This document shows positions 45,494 through 54,485 of a stretch of DNA of 64,000 bases, in pieces (position 1 is the first letter of the stretch; each line of letters opens with the position of its first letter). Where the stretch lies: the NCBI RefSeq assembly GCF_963678845.1, contig NZ_OY787466.1, positions 682,001-746,000 of the forward strand. Reading direction: 5' to 3'. This DNA is from an uncultured Bacteroides sp. (GTDB taxonomy: Bacteria; Bacteroidota; Bacteroidia; Bacteroidales; Bacteroidaceae). Under the pieces are notes generated by a model that worked only from the letters and a program-made list of their open reading frames with translations, had not been told where the DNA came from and made no database searches. A program made the translations under genes and the position numbers.

Positions 45494-45866
45494 TAATTCT
45501 TATTATTTGATATTTTTAAACAGATAAATCATTTTAGTACCATGTTGTAAAGTATTTAATCTGATTTTATAATATCGACAAATATATTGTATTTTTATAA
45601 ATATATAACGCTTTAGTTAAAATAAAATCAATTTAGAATATATTTTTTATCCATTTGTTAACACAGTTTTAAGTTCTAAAACTAAAATGAATGCTTGTAT
45701 CAGAGTAAATAAACGAATCGGTCAATTACTTATAGGCTTGGGAACATTAGTTGTCAATTGGAATCATTTTAATATAATGATCCCACGCAATTTCCAACTA
45801 CTTGTAGCCATATCTGTTGGGCAACATTAAAAAGCATTATAACGTGAAATTAAAAGATTAATAATT
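45494..45866. other. Intergenic region between divergent genes
   Basis: This AT-rich gap contains the minus-strand promoter of the HEPN gene (45579-45586). A 47-codon + strand frame at 45687-45830 (begins MNACIRVNKRIG) has no recognisable features and is not called. Nothing else is seen. Confidence 0.5.
45579..45586 (-). promoter_or_regulatory. -7 promoter element of the HEPN-DUF262 operon
   Basis: The minus strand reads TATATTTG, a perfect TAnnTTTG, 86 bp before the HEPN start codon. No clear TTTG lies ~20 bp upstream. Confidence 0.55.
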
Positions 45867-46213
45867 ATGGGATTTTTGAGTCTGTTATTTGGACTAAAGT
45901 CATATGGGCAAAGCAAACTGGTTGATATTACCTCAAAATATGAAGTAGGATTTTGTGATTTAGTTTTTAATATTACAGATAAACAATTGGATAAAGATAA
46001 CTACTGGATTTTGATTGCAAAAGGTCAATATAAATCGACTGTTGTTGGATTAAAGATTAAAATGGACTTAATCCAGAATTGAATAATGGTAAACTAAACC
46101 AGTCAGGCATGACAAGAAATGCAGGCGAATTTATTAATATTGGACTAGTGTGCGATAACTTTATTCAAATTGTATCAGGATTATATGGATTCATAGGCAA
46201 AGTTTCTGTTAAA
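45867..46213 (+). pseudogene. Frameshifted small gene of unknown function
   Basis: The first frame (MGFLSLLFGLKSYGQSKLVDITSK...) stops at 46082 after 71 codons. From ~46061 the next frame continues with NGLNPELNNGKLNQSGMTRNAGEF and INIGLVCDNFIQIVSGLYGFIGKSFC, ending at TAA 46211-46213 exactly at a strong terminator. The switch falls in the run of four A at 46059-46062, so loss of one A would explain it. Either a recent pseudogene or a sequencing error. No family was recognised. Confidence 0.55.
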
Positions 46214-46239
46214 AGGGGGCGAATTCGCCCCCTTTTAAA
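46210..46239. terminator. Perfect 30-nt palindrome, bidirectional terminator
   Basis: The two 15-nt halves are exactly complementary, with an AAAAGGGGGCG arm and an EcoRI-like GAATTC centre. A GC core flanked by A and T runs is a terminator for either strand. It sits at the end of the frameshifted gene and before the convergent HU-like gene. Confidence 0.8.
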
Positions 46240-46300
46240 TTAGGGTTGTTTAAGCGTTCTTATAGTCCAAGATATTCAAGAGTGTTTTTTGATTATCTTT

Positions 46301-46696
46301 TTATCTCTCACTCTTCTCAAACCCACTAACCCCAATCCTCTTCTTCATCTTAGTAGAAGCCCGAAAATTCACACTCTTCACCTCAATACTCTCAGCACGA
46401 TGAGGCTCTTCGGGATCAAAATCCTCCCGGAACTGAGCAGAAAGTTGAAAAGAACCATAATCAGTGATGGAAACAGTGTAACCATTACTTAAAGCTTTTT
46501 CAATAGCATTGAATGTTTTGGCAATGGCCTGTTCTATCTCAGACCTTTGCGGCATATTGCTTCCGGCGATGTATTCGGCTAGTGCTTTGCTGTCTAGCTG
46601 TTCCCGACTTTTCACTATGGGGTGTACGCCGCCTTTTTTCTTTACGTCTTTACTTAAATTATCGTTTATCTCCTTGAATTTATATGGAATGCCCAT
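46301..46696 (-). CDS. HU-like DNA-binding protein (HU/IHF superfamily, Bacteroidota type)
   Basis: A 131-aa cytoplasmic protein. The start MGIPYKFKEIN is typical of Bacteroidota HU-like proteins that carry an N-terminal extension before the HU core. The core shows SEIEQAIAKTFNAIEKALSNGYTVSITDYGSFQLSAQF and then a shortened arm region ending VNFRASTKMKKRIG. It is expected to bend or bind DNA. It follows a VapE-type gene on the same strand and is preceded by several palindromes (46730-46792) that could be its targets. The same pairing recurs in Bacteroides genomic islands. Confidence 0.82.
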   Translation of the reverse strand: MGIPYKFKEINDNLSKDVKKKGGVHPIVKSREQLDSKALAEYIAGSNMPQRSEIEQAIAKTFNAIEKALSNGYTVSITDYGSFQLSAQFREDFDPEEPHRAESIEVKSVNFRASTKMKKRIGVSGFEKSER

Positions 46697-46729
46697 GGTA
46701 ATTAATGTTTTATTGGTTTATAGTTTCTC

Positions 46730-46747
46730 CAAACATCTAGATGTTTG
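46730..46747. repeat. 18-nt perfect palindrome upstream of the HU-like gene
   Basis: CAAACATCTAGATGTTTG is fully self-complementary and lies 34 bp before the HU-like start codon, 3 bp from a larger inverted repeat sharing the CAAACAT edge. It looks like an operator. Confidence 0.7.
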
Positions 46748-46750
46748 AAT

Positions 46751-46792
46751 CCAATCATGTACATGTTTGGGAGCAAACATGTACATGATTGG
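46751..46792. repeat. 19-bp perfect inverted repeat, each arm containing CATGTACATG
   Basis: The arms 46751-46769 and 46774-46792 are exact reverse complements around loop GGAG. Each arm contains the 10-nt palindrome CATGTACATG. Together with the neighbouring palindrome they form a dense dyad cluster, suited to cooperative repressor or HU-like binding or to cruciform formation. Confidence 0.75.
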
Positions 46793-47038
46793 GCTGATGT
46801 CTCGTTTTGTTTTTACTAATTTGTTTAGTCATATTTGCTAAATAGACTATGCTTGATTACTAATGCTTTAACGCTATTTGTTATTGACTGATTTAGAGCC
46901 TCTTTCTACTTAAAAGTAATTCTCTGGGGTGGAGAGGGTGGAGTAAAAAAGAGTATTTTAGCTTTCTGAAAATTAAATTTTGAAAATTCTGCAAATTGCG
47001 GAATTTTGAAAAAATGATTTTTGAAAACGGAAAAAGAA

Positions 47039-49138
47039 CTATTTCTCTCCACCCTCTCCACCCCAGTCTTTTAAAATAACCATGTATTGGGTGGTTCCTT
47101 TATATATTCTGAACTTGTAATTCAGTGATTTCAAGTTCCTTCCCAACTTGACGATCATTTTCTTACTAACAGCAATCCCAGTTTTACTCTTAATATAATC
47201 CGCCAATTTTGCAGCAGAAAGGTAAACCCCTTCCTCTTCACCCTCCGGTTTGCGGTAGTACTCATAGAATAACTCCATATCCGCATCAGTCTCCATGTAG
47301 TGTTGATTGTGCTTTTCTACAATGTCGTTCTCTTCCGTGTTGAAGTAATAACGGAAACCTTTCAGAATCAGGTTCCATGCCTGAGCATAAAGCTGCTTGT
47401 AATCAATAGTGAAATCAAAGTTGATGGGGCCGGTTACTTCGTGGCACAAATATCTACGGCTACCGGTGTAATCTCTCAGAATATCCAGGTGATTCGTTGT
47501 GCCGAAGAAGGAGGCATGCCGCACAAAGTTACGTGGCGGACGGTCCGGCGAAGTGCGGATATTGATGTTGAAGGTAGTAAATAGCTCTTTCACCGTCTCC
47601 TGATCGTAGCGCTGAACGGTGTCCAGCTCATCAATATTCAGAATGGCACCCGTGCTTAGTTTCATGCGGGTGGCATTGGGATTATTGGAAAATACGTTGG
47701 CATCGAAATGACTTTTTCGCCATTCGGGAGGCAATAACCGCTCCGGCCAGGTGGATTTTCCCATACCGTGTTTGCCGCCTATCAATACCAGAATCTGGTG
47801 GTTAATCACACGGTCGTTTATCAAAGTGGCTACCAAAGCCACAAACCATTTGCGGAAACACCATTCAAAATACTCGGGATCTTTGGTAGGCACGGTGGCT
47901 GCCACATCGGCAATGTAATCGTGTCCGTCCCATTCGGTGAAAGGAACAAAGATATAATCCTTGAAAGGGTGATGGGAGGGGGTGATCTCGGAATCGACCA
48001 TTGCCTTCACGTCATTGAGGGTGCAGTTTATTCCTTCCTTATGCGCCCGGATATAGATGGTGTTGAGGTGATGGTCGCGAAGTTCTGTCCATTCATGGCT
48101 CGACTGATCGGCATAACGGAATTCAATACCTTCCAGAATCACATTACGGCGAAGCATAAAGTTGCGCTTGATAAATCGTTCGAGCATGCGTGTCTCTTTC
48201 TCCACTTTTGTCAGTCCGCTGTCAGCTCCGGCGGCATCTTCGTACTCTTTGTACTTAATGCGGATGGTGAGACGAAGATCATCGGCGGTAAAATGTTCGG
48301 TGGTGCAGCGTTGGAGTGCCAGTTTGGCTGTTTCGGCTTCCGGAATACCTGCCACACAGCAAAAGTATGCCAAACCGTACACAAACTGTGACCGGTTATC
48401 TTCCCTGAATGACTCCACATTGAGCGCGTTTGAGTAAGCACGGTCAAAAGCCCTCTTTATTTCGAGGTCCCGCTGATCGCCCACCGGCAGATGTGAAAAG
48501 GAAACAGCCTCTCCCTCCATGTTTCGGAGTAGCTTCGTAGTTTTCTTTTCGAAATCTTTCTTGGTGGCTATCAGAAATGTTTCGGCTGAAGGATTAAAAA
48601 ACAGATCAGGGTCGTAAGTGGCTGAGGTTAACTGTAATAAGGAATGTTCGTTTTTCTTAAAGTCAATATACAAACACGATTCATAATATAAGCTGACAAC
48701 GGAAAAGGTGTGAGCGTGAAATTTGCTAATCTCCTCATTACTATCGGGTATGGAGCCGTCCGGACTGGAAATGGGAGATAGAATTACAATTCCTGTACCT
48801 TCTGTGGTAACAAATGCTGCCAACGTATTGGGCTCTTGTGCTGCTTTGTCTCGCAAACGAATGGCTTGTTCCGGTTCCAGTTTGCCACTGTTAAGCTGAA
48901 TCACTCCGTTGTACTGCTCCATATTTGTTTTTGTTCGCCCACCCTTGAAAGAGGCGGCAAAAGTAAAGGAGGGGAGTTGCTCCCAAGCTTTGGTGAAATC
49001 ACTGTTTTCATTGCGGATACTGTCAACCAGTGTTGCGTACTTCAGTGTTTTGAACGAGTTGATAACAGTTTCTATAGAGAGGTTTTCTACAAACGTGGGA
49101 CGTCCTTTGTTCCCACCGTTGTATAAGGATACATTCAT
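47039..49138 (-). CDS. VirE-N / VapE-type primase-helicase-like protein
   Basis: A 699-aa protein. The N-terminal ~300 residues resemble the BT4734/BF3469 (VirE N-terminal, primase-like) family. A middle helical PriCT-like part follows. From ~360 is the VapE P-loop domain, with Walker A GGKHGMGKSTWPERL, NIDELD (Walker B-like) and SFFGTTNHLDILRDYTGSRRYLCHEV. VapE-type proteins occur in integrated elements and phage satellites. Base composition is clearly more GC-rich than the HEPN/DUF262 genes nearby, suggesting a different origin. It is followed on the same strand by the HU-like gene; no integrase is visible, so it may be an element remnant. Confidence 0.88.
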   Translation of the reverse strand: MNVSLYNGGNKGRPTFVENLSIETVINSFKTLKYATLVDSIRNENSDFTKAWEQLPSFTFAASFKGGRTKTNMEQYNGVIQLNSGKLEPEQAIRLRDKAAQEPNTLAAFVTTEGTGIVILSPISSPDGSIPDSNEEISKFHAHTFSVVSLYYESCLYIDFKKNEHSLLQLTSATYDPDLFFNPSAETFLIATKKDFEKKTTKLLRNMEGEAVSFSHLPVGDQRDLEIKRAFDRAYSNALNVESFREDNRSQFVYGLAYFCCVAGIPEAETAKLALQRCTTEHFTADDLRLTIRIKYKEYEDAAGADSGLTKVEKETRMLERFIKRNFMLRRNVILEGIEFRYADQSSHEWTELRDHHLNTIYIRAHKEGINCTLNDVKAMVDSEITPSHHPFKDYIFVPFTEWDGHDYIADVAATVPTKDPEYFEWCFRKWFVALVATLINDRVINHQILVLIGGKHGMGKSTWPERLLPPEWRKSHFDANVFSNNPNATRMKLSTGAILNIDELDTVQRYDQETVKELFTTFNINIRTSPDRPPRNFVRHASFFGTTNHLDILRDYTGSRRYLCHEVTGPINFDFTIDYKQLYAQAWNLILKGFRYYFNTEENDIVEKHNQHYMETDADMELFYEYYRKPEGEEEGVYLSAAKLADYIKSKTGIAVSKKMIVKLGRNLKSLNYKFRIYKGTTQYMVILKDWGGEGGEK

Positions 49139-49237
49139 AGTATTGTGATTTTAATATTTTTATCTGGTTAAAAGGAAATGTATAAACAAAAGTCGTGCCA
49201 AAGATTTTTATTTTTTGAAATAGAGCTTACTAATATG

Positions 49238-49259
49238 CAAAAAGGGGCACCCCTTTTTG
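49238..49259. terminator. Hairpin CAAAAAGGGG-CA-CCCCTTTTTG
   Basis: Ten perfect base pairs with a 2-nt loop and A/T-run flanks, ~100 bp upstream of the VapE start. It is symmetrical enough to terminate on either strand and insulates the divergent units. Confidence 0.65.
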
Positions 49260-49564
49260 GAGTACCTCTTAACAAAAATCAAAAATATCAATTATAATGC
49301 ATGAAAAGAAATTAGTTAAAGTTATTGCCTTTTTCGCTTAACACCCATAATTAATTTGTTGTTGTATGGGATTGAGAAAAACTTAAAACCGTATAGGCTC
49401 AGATCTCCTTTTAAAGAACGGCTTTTTGAACTAATGGATCTGAACTCAAAGGCAGTATTGATTATGTTTACATAACTCGAGCGTTTTTAATTGTGACTTT
49501 ATAGATATGCTTATTTAATATAGATTAACACTTGTCCAGGGTCACAACTTATTAATAATTACTA

Positions 49565-49572
49565 TACCTTTG
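49565..49572 (+). promoter_or_regulatory. -7 promoter element (TACCTTTG) of the efflux operon
   Basis: A perfect TAnnTTTG 187 bp before the TolC-like gene. No TTTG lies at the expected -33 position, so activation by a regulator is possible. The transcript leader would be about 180 nt. Confidence 0.5.
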
Positions 49573-49758
49573 TCTCGGTTTTAAGCCTCGTCTAAGGGAC
49601 GATCAAAATTATATATGAAAACTACATTGAATACGTCTTCATTAATGTATAAAAATAAGTTGCACAAATTCCATTCTTGGGGAGTAGAGGCAACTTGTTG
49701 ATTTTTAGATAGCTTTTCGTAGAGAATATCCAATTATTTTTTAATAAATCATTTATAT

Positions 49759-51078
49759 ATGAGTAAATCAGTAGAACTCATAATGGCATTTTGTGTGTCG
49801 TTATGTGTCCAACAATTGTATGCCCAGAATAGCTCCCGCTATACCTTGGGCATAGATGAAATGTTTCGTTTGGCCGACGAGAACAGTAAGAGTATCCGTA
49901 CTTTTAATACGGGCATTGAACAGGCTAAAGAGGGAATAAAGGTAGCTAAGAATAACTTGTTGCCCAGTATTGATGTGGGGCTTTCGTTTAGTTATTTGGG
50001 AAATGCTTATATCACGGATCGTGACTTTTCAAATGGTGCGAAAGCTGAAATGCCTCACTATGGTAATAACTTCTCAATAGAAGCATCGCAGGTTATTTAT
50101 GCCGGGGGAGCTATTTCGGGTGGAATTGCCATAGCCGAACTTCAGCAAAAGATGGCGGAGCTTGAAAAAGTAAATAACCAACAGGATATTCATTTCCTTC
50201 TCACAGGTTATTATCTGGAGTTGTATAAATTAGGTAACTATGCAAAGGTGTACCAAAAGAACATTGAGCAAACTAAAAAGCTGGTGCATGATATTCAGGC
50301 CAAGCAGAAGGAGGGTACTGCTTTACAAAACGACATTACACGTTATGAGTTGCAACTAAAGAATCTGGAGTTAGCACTTACTAAAGTAAACAACAATCAG
50401 TCTATTATCAATCATCAGCTGATAACTGTTCTGGGATTGCCAAAAGAGACGATAATTCTTCCCGATACAACTATATTGAAAAAAGAGTTGGCCGTATCCG
50501 GAGAGGATGACTGGCAACAGATTGCATCTTCTTCACTGCCAGCATTAAAACAGTCGGCATTAGGTGTAGATATAAGTAAGCAGCAGGAAATAATTCAAAA
50601 AGCAGATAAACTGCCGCAGATTGCCCTTGTTGCTGCTAATCATTTTGATGGACCTATAACCTTTGAGGTGCCGCCTATCAACAAAAATCTGAATTATTGG
50701 TATGTTGGTGTGGGAGTGAAATATAATATTGCTTCCCTTTACAAGACAGAAAAGAAATGCAGGCAGGCTAAACTTGCTACCCGCCGTGCTCAGGAGCAAT
50801 TGTCGCTAACCAGGGATCTAGTTGAAAATGAAGTACAGGCTGCTTATACACATTATCTGGAGTCGTTTACTGAGCTTGATACGCAAATGAAAAGTCTTGA
50901 ACTGGCAGCTCAAAACTATTCGGTCATCAATAATCGTTATCTCAACGATCTGGCATTGATTACAGATATGCTGGATGCCAGTAACTCAAAACTGAGCGCG
51001 GAGTTGCAGGTTGCAAATGCCCGGATTAATATTCTTTTCAATTTTTATAAATTGAAAAAGGCGTCAGGAAACTTATAA
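49759..51078 (+). CDS. TolC-family outer-membrane efflux protein
   Basis: A 439-aa protein with a signal peptide (ends LYAQ). Two repeats of the outer-membrane-factor helical hairpin are visible: DEMFRLADENSKSIRT...QAKEGIKVAKNNLLPSIDVGLSFSY, and later KADKLPQIALVAANHF...LATRRAQEQLSLTRDLVENEVQAAY. It trimerises into the exit duct of a tripartite pump. It is the first gene of an operon with HlyD- and MFS-type partners (24 bp and 3 bp gaps). Confidence 0.92.
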   Translation: MSKSVELIMAFCVSLCVQQLYAQNSSRYTLGIDEMFRLADENSKSIRTFNTGIEQAKEGIKVAKNNLLPSIDVGLSFSYLGNAYITDRDFSNGAKAEMPHYGNNFSIEASQVIYAGGAISGGIAIAELQQKMAELEKVNNQQDIHFLLTGYYLELYKLGNYAKVYQKNIEQTKKLVHDIQAKQKEGTALQNDITRYELQLKNLELALTKVNNNQSIINHQLITVLGLPKETIILPDTTILKKELAVSGEDDWQQIASSSLPALKQSALGVDISKQQEIIQKADKLPQIALVAANHFDGPITFEVPPINKNLNYWYVGVGVKYNIASLYKTEKKCRQAKLATRRAQEQLSLTRDLVENEVQAAYTHYLESFTELDTQMKSLELAAQNYSVINNRYLNDLALITDMLDASNSKLSAELQVANARINILFNFYKLKKASGNL

Positions 51079-51102
51079 ATAAACAATTAACATCATAGAA
51101 CA

Positions 51103-52137
51103 ATGGATCATAAAAGAAAAAAGCTAATCAATAATATTGTTATCGTACTTGTACTTGCTTGCGGGGTTACCTGGGTATGTTCACGATTCGTTCATCTTGG
51201 AAATGTAGAGTATACAGATAATGCACAGGTGAAGCAATTGATTGTACCGGTAAACTCACGTGTTCAAGGGTTTATTAAGAAAATTTGCTTCGAAGAAAAT
51301 CAATACGTTCATAAAGGCGATACTTTGGTTTTAATTGAAGATACTGAATTTCGTTTCAGAGTAGCACAGGCTGAGGCTGATTATCAAAATGCTATATCTG
51401 GTAAAACAGTCATGTCTTCAAGCATTAACACTACACAAAACAATATCTCTGTATCAGATGCAGGTATTCAGGAAGCTAAAATCCGTTTGGATAATGCCGA
51501 ACGTGAATATAATCGTTATAAGAATTTGTTGGGACAAGGAGCAGTTACCAAACAGCAGTATGATAATATCAAAACAGATTACGACGCTTCAAAAGCACGA
51601 TATGAATTGTTAGTTCGTGAAAAGCAATCTACAACTTTGGTTAAACAGGAGCAAACACATCGGTTAGGTCAAAACACTGCAGGAATCAAACTTGCCGAAG
51701 CAGCATTGGGACTGGCAAAACTAAACCTTTCCTATACAGTTATCACAGCTCCATGTGACGGAACAACCGGACGAAAGAATATACAGGAAGGAATGTTGAT
51801 TCAGCCGGGACAAGCTTTGGTTGATTTGGTTGATGAAAACGACAAGTGGATTATTGCTAATTACAAAGAGACTCAAACCGCAAATATACACGATGGTCAA
51901 GTGGTGAATGTGGAAGTTGATGCAATTCCGAATGTCGTTTTTAAAGGTACAGTGGAATCTCTTGCGCAAGCTACAGGAGCAAGTTTCTCTCTATTCCCAC
52001 AAGATAATTCAGCAGGTAACTTTGTGAAAGTAGAACAGAGGATACCTATACGCATTAAATTTTCAAAAGAAAACAGCTCTGAGAATTTGAAGCGTCTTCG
52101 TGCGGGGATGAATGTGGAATGTGAAGTAAACTATTAA
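51103..52137 (+). CDS. HlyD/EmrA-type periplasmic adaptor
   Basis: A 344-aa membrane-fusion protein. It has an N-terminal anchor helix (NNIVIVLVLACGVTWVCSRF) and a lipoyl/biotinyl half (VNSRVQGFIKKICFEENQYVHKGDTLVLIEDTEF). A coiled-coil hairpin (about 80-185) precedes the second lipoyl half (LNLSYTVITAPCDGTTGRKNIQEGMLIQPGQ) and a beta-barrel (KWIIANYKETQTANIHDGQVVNVEVDAIPN). It bridges the MFS pump and the TolC-like duct encoded on each side. Confidence 0.94.
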   Translation: MDHKRKKLINNIVIVLVLACGVTWVCSRFVHLGNVEYTDNAQVKQLIVPVNSRVQGFIKKICFEENQYVHKGDTLVLIEDTEFRFRVAQAEADYQNAISGKTVMSSSINTTQNNISVSDAGIQEAKIRLDNAEREYNRYKNLLGQGAVTKQQYDNIKTDYDASKARYELLVREKQSTTLVKQEQTHRLGQNTAGIKLAEAALGLAKLNLSYTVITAPCDGTTGRKNIQEGMLIQPGQALVDLVDENDKWIIANYKETQTANIHDGQVVNVEVDAIPNVVFKGTVESLAQATGASFSLFPQDNSAGNFVKVEQRIPIRIKFSKENSSENLKRLRAGMNVECEVNY

Positions 52138-52140
52138 TTT

Positions 52141-53721
52141 ATGCATGATATAGGTCCTTTTTCTATCCCGGCTATGCGGCCTTTCGTCCCCGAAAAGCTG
52201 AGGCCGTGGATAATAATTGTTTTTGCTATCGTTTTTCAGCTTTCTGGAGGTATTTATCTGGCAATGGTTAGTGAAATGGTAGGTTCTACGGCTTTGATGC
52301 AGGAGGATATTACGATGGCGGGTGCTGCTTCTTTAGTAGGACTGGCGCTGACGTTCACCATTATGTTCCGGTTAAAGTTCCGTTTTCCGTCGAAAGTAAC
52401 CTTGCTTGCTTGTTGTAGCGGTATTATTATATGTAATTTGATTTGTATGCATACAGTTAGTGTTCCTGTTCTTGTGGCAACCAGCTTTGTGGCCGGAGCT
52501 TTCAGAATGTGGGGAACATTTGAATGCAACTCAACTATCCAACTATGGATTACACCTAAAAGAGATCTTTCGATCTTCTTCTGTTACATCAATTTATTAG
52601 TGCAGGGAATGCTTCAGTTTACGGGGCTGACTGCCATCTATACTTCATTCCTGTCAAAATGGGAATACATGCATTGGGTGGTGGTTGCATTACTGCTAAT
52701 GGTGATGATTGCTACTGTAATTTTATTCCGAACCTATCGTTCAATGAAGAAACTGCCACTTTTCGGTATCGATTGGTTAGGCGCTCTTTTATGGGGATTA
52801 ACAGTGTTATGTGTTATTTTTCTATGTGTGTACGGAGAACATTATGATTGGTATGAATCTCAATACATAAGAATGGCTACTATATTTGCGATTGCAATGA
52901 TACTCATTAACTTATGGCGTGCAAAAACGATACGGCATCCGTATATTTCGTTGCCAACATGGAAATTCAAAACAGTATATCTAACTGCTATTATATATCT
53001 GATAGTTTTCATACTGATTTCGCCTATGCATGTGTTGGAACATGCCTATATGGTAGATATACTTGGTTACGATTCTTTGAATGTTATTTCCACTAATTGG
53101 ATAGCCATTTTAGGTATTATTACGGCAAGTATCTTTATGTATAAAACATTTGCTCTTAAAAAATGGAGTTACAAAAGAGCTACAGTTATTGGTTTCTCAG
53201 CGATTGTTGCCTATTTGATGATATTCTATTTTATCATTGATTATAATTTGCCGAAAGAGTCATTGATTTTACCTATATTTTTACGAAACTTTGGCTATGT
53301 AGTGATTTCTATTTGTTTTCTTACAGCATTGACACAAGTTCCTTTTCAGTACTTCTGGGAAGCATTAACCATACAAGCCTTTGTTGATGCTTGTTTTGGA
53401 GAGTTCTTTGGTGCAGCCGTACTGGGACGTGCACTGAAATATGTAATGGCAAAGAACGTAACGTTATTGAGTGCAAATTTAGATCATGTAAATACTCTGG
53501 CTAGCCAAATGCCTCGGGAAGAATTATATGGAGCATTGCAACAGCAGGCGTTAATGATTTCAATGAAAGAGTTGTATGGCTGGCTTGTAATATCAGGCCT
53601 GTTTTGTCTGGCGATATTTATGCTGAAAGAGACCTCTCTTCGTCCTAAATTTGCTATACATCCTAAGTTCAGGACTATCAGGAGATATATAAAACATGAG
53701 CTGCGTGAAAAAATAAACTAG
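52141..53721 (+). CDS. MFS transporter, EmrB-like partner of the tripartite pump
   Basis: A 526-aa inner-membrane protein with about 14 hydrophobic segments. It is a divergent DHA2-type transporter: it lacks the textbook motif A but keeps the length, a long periplasmic loop after helix 13 (NVTLLSANLDHVNTLASQMPREELYGALQQQA) and a charged tail, as in Bacteroidota EmrB-like pumps. It starts 3 bp after the adaptor gene. The exported compound is unknown; proximity to a poly-amino-acid-type synthetase 6.6 kb downstream is noted but may be chance. Confidence 0.85.
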   Translation: MHDIGPFSIPAMRPFVPEKLRPWIIIVFAIVFQLSGGIYLAMVSEMVGSTALMQEDITMAGAASLVGLALTFTIMFRLKFRFPSKVTLLACCSGIIICNLICMHTVSVPVLVATSFVAGAFRMWGTFECNSTIQLWITPKRDLSIFFCYINLLVQGMLQFTGLTAIYTSFLSKWEYMHWVVVALLLMVMIATVILFRTYRSMKKLPLFGIDWLGALLWGLTVLCVIFLCVYGEHYDWYESQYIRMATIFAIAMILINLWRAKTIRHPYISLPTWKFKTVYLTAIIYLIVFILISPMHVLEHAYMVDILGYDSLNVISTNWIAILGIITASIFMYKTFALKKWSYKRATVIGFSAIVAYLMIFYFIIDYNLPKESLILPIFLRNFGYVVISICFLTALTQVPFQYFWEALTIQAFVDACFGEFFGAAVLGRALKYVMAKNVTLLSANLDHVNTLASQMPREELYGALQQQALMISMKELYGWLVISGLFCLAIFMLKETSLRPKFAIHPKFRTIRRYIKHELREKIN

Positions 53722-53907
53722 CGCTCAGGCTATTGTTTCCACCCGGGTGTATGATAATTCTCCATCCGGGTGTAGAAGTCTTTAGTACTGAAAAAAATCT
53801 TATTATCTCTTTATAAATGTAACTAATAGTTAAAGACTTCGTAATTTCTTCGTCACTGCTTTGAAACATAACAACCGTTCCTTTGTGCAAACAAAAATAA
53901 CGATGTT

Positions 53908-54474
53908 ATGAAAAAAGTAATATTATTATCAGTACTTATTTCTTTACTGGGTGTTTTGGCAATGCATGCACAAACTAATAGTACATTGGCTATGTACGAA
54001 GGGGATAAACACTCAAAGGTTGACTATTCTGATGAGACTGCTTCATCTAAGCCTGCTGTTCCTACATGGGAATTTCTTTCCGGAATCACTTCTCAATTCT
54101 CTGCTGAGGAGATTAATAACAACAATTGTATTTTTGGTGGCAAGATGGGTTGCATGATGCAGCTTGTGAAATCACTCTATGTTACAAAGGAAGAGGTGGT
54201 TCCGGGAGATCCTCAGACCAGAACGATAATTAAGAAACCTGAGATTTACAATGCGGTGAACAATGTTGAAAAGTTCCTCAGAAAACAGGTGAAAGATAAA
54301 CAGATGTCAATGGAAGATGCACAGCGAAACCTGAATCAGGTAATGGAGGTGGCACTGGCTGCTATTGATACGGAAGAAACAAACTCTTTTGAAGAGGCTC
54401 TACATAAAAACAGGAAACAGGCCGACTCTCAATTAGAGGTTTTTAAAAAGGTAAAGGTAAAAAGTATCTATTAA
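53908..54474 (+). CDS. Exported 188-aa protein leading a SusC/SusD locus, function unknown
   Basis: A signal peptide (MKKVILLSVLISLLGVLAMHAQ) is followed by a hydrophilic, helix-rich mature part (VNNVEKFLRKQVKDKQMSMEDAQRNLNQVMEVALAAIDTEE) with two Cys in CIFGGKMGCMMQL that could pair. No family was recognised. It lies 11 bp upstream of the SusC gene and 186 bp after the efflux operon, so it appears to be the first gene of this Sus operon. A role in nutrient sensing or binding is possible but not shown. Confidence 0.7.
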   Translation: MKKVILLSVLISLLGVLAMHAQTNSTLAMYEGDKHSKVDYSDETASSKPAVPTWEFLSGITSQFSAEEINNNNCIFGGKMGCMMQLVKSLYVTKEEVVPGDPQTRTIIKKPEIYNAVNNVEKFLRKQVKDKQMSMEDAQRNLNQVMEVALAAIDTEETNSFEEALHKNRKQADSQLEVFKKVKVKSIY

Positions 54475-54485
54475 ACTAACTAGTA

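Larger units (their letters stand above)
46697..47038. other. Intergenic region with stacked palindromes
   Basis: This gap of 342 bp lies between the VapE stop and the HU-like start. It contains the palindromes annotated separately at 46730-46792 and otherwise AT-rich sequence with no supported gene. Confidence 0.6.
49139..49758. other. Intergenic region between VapE-type gene and efflux operon
   Basis: This 620-bp gap contains a strong hairpin (49238-49259), a + strand promoter element (49565-49572) and a ~180-nt leader for the efflux operon. No protein-coding frame or known RNA was recognised in the rest. Confidence 0.55.

Noticed and set aside
47768..48391. Long + strand ORF (207 codons) opposite the VapE-type gene
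   Set aside because: It is fully antisense to a well-supported gene, has no recognisable motifs and arises from codon bias in the more GC-rich VapE region.
53740..53772. CACCCGG / CCGGGTG stem after the efflux operon
   Set aside because: Only 7 bp with a long loop and no T tract; the repeat of CCGGGTGTA is suggestive but too weak to call as a terminator.
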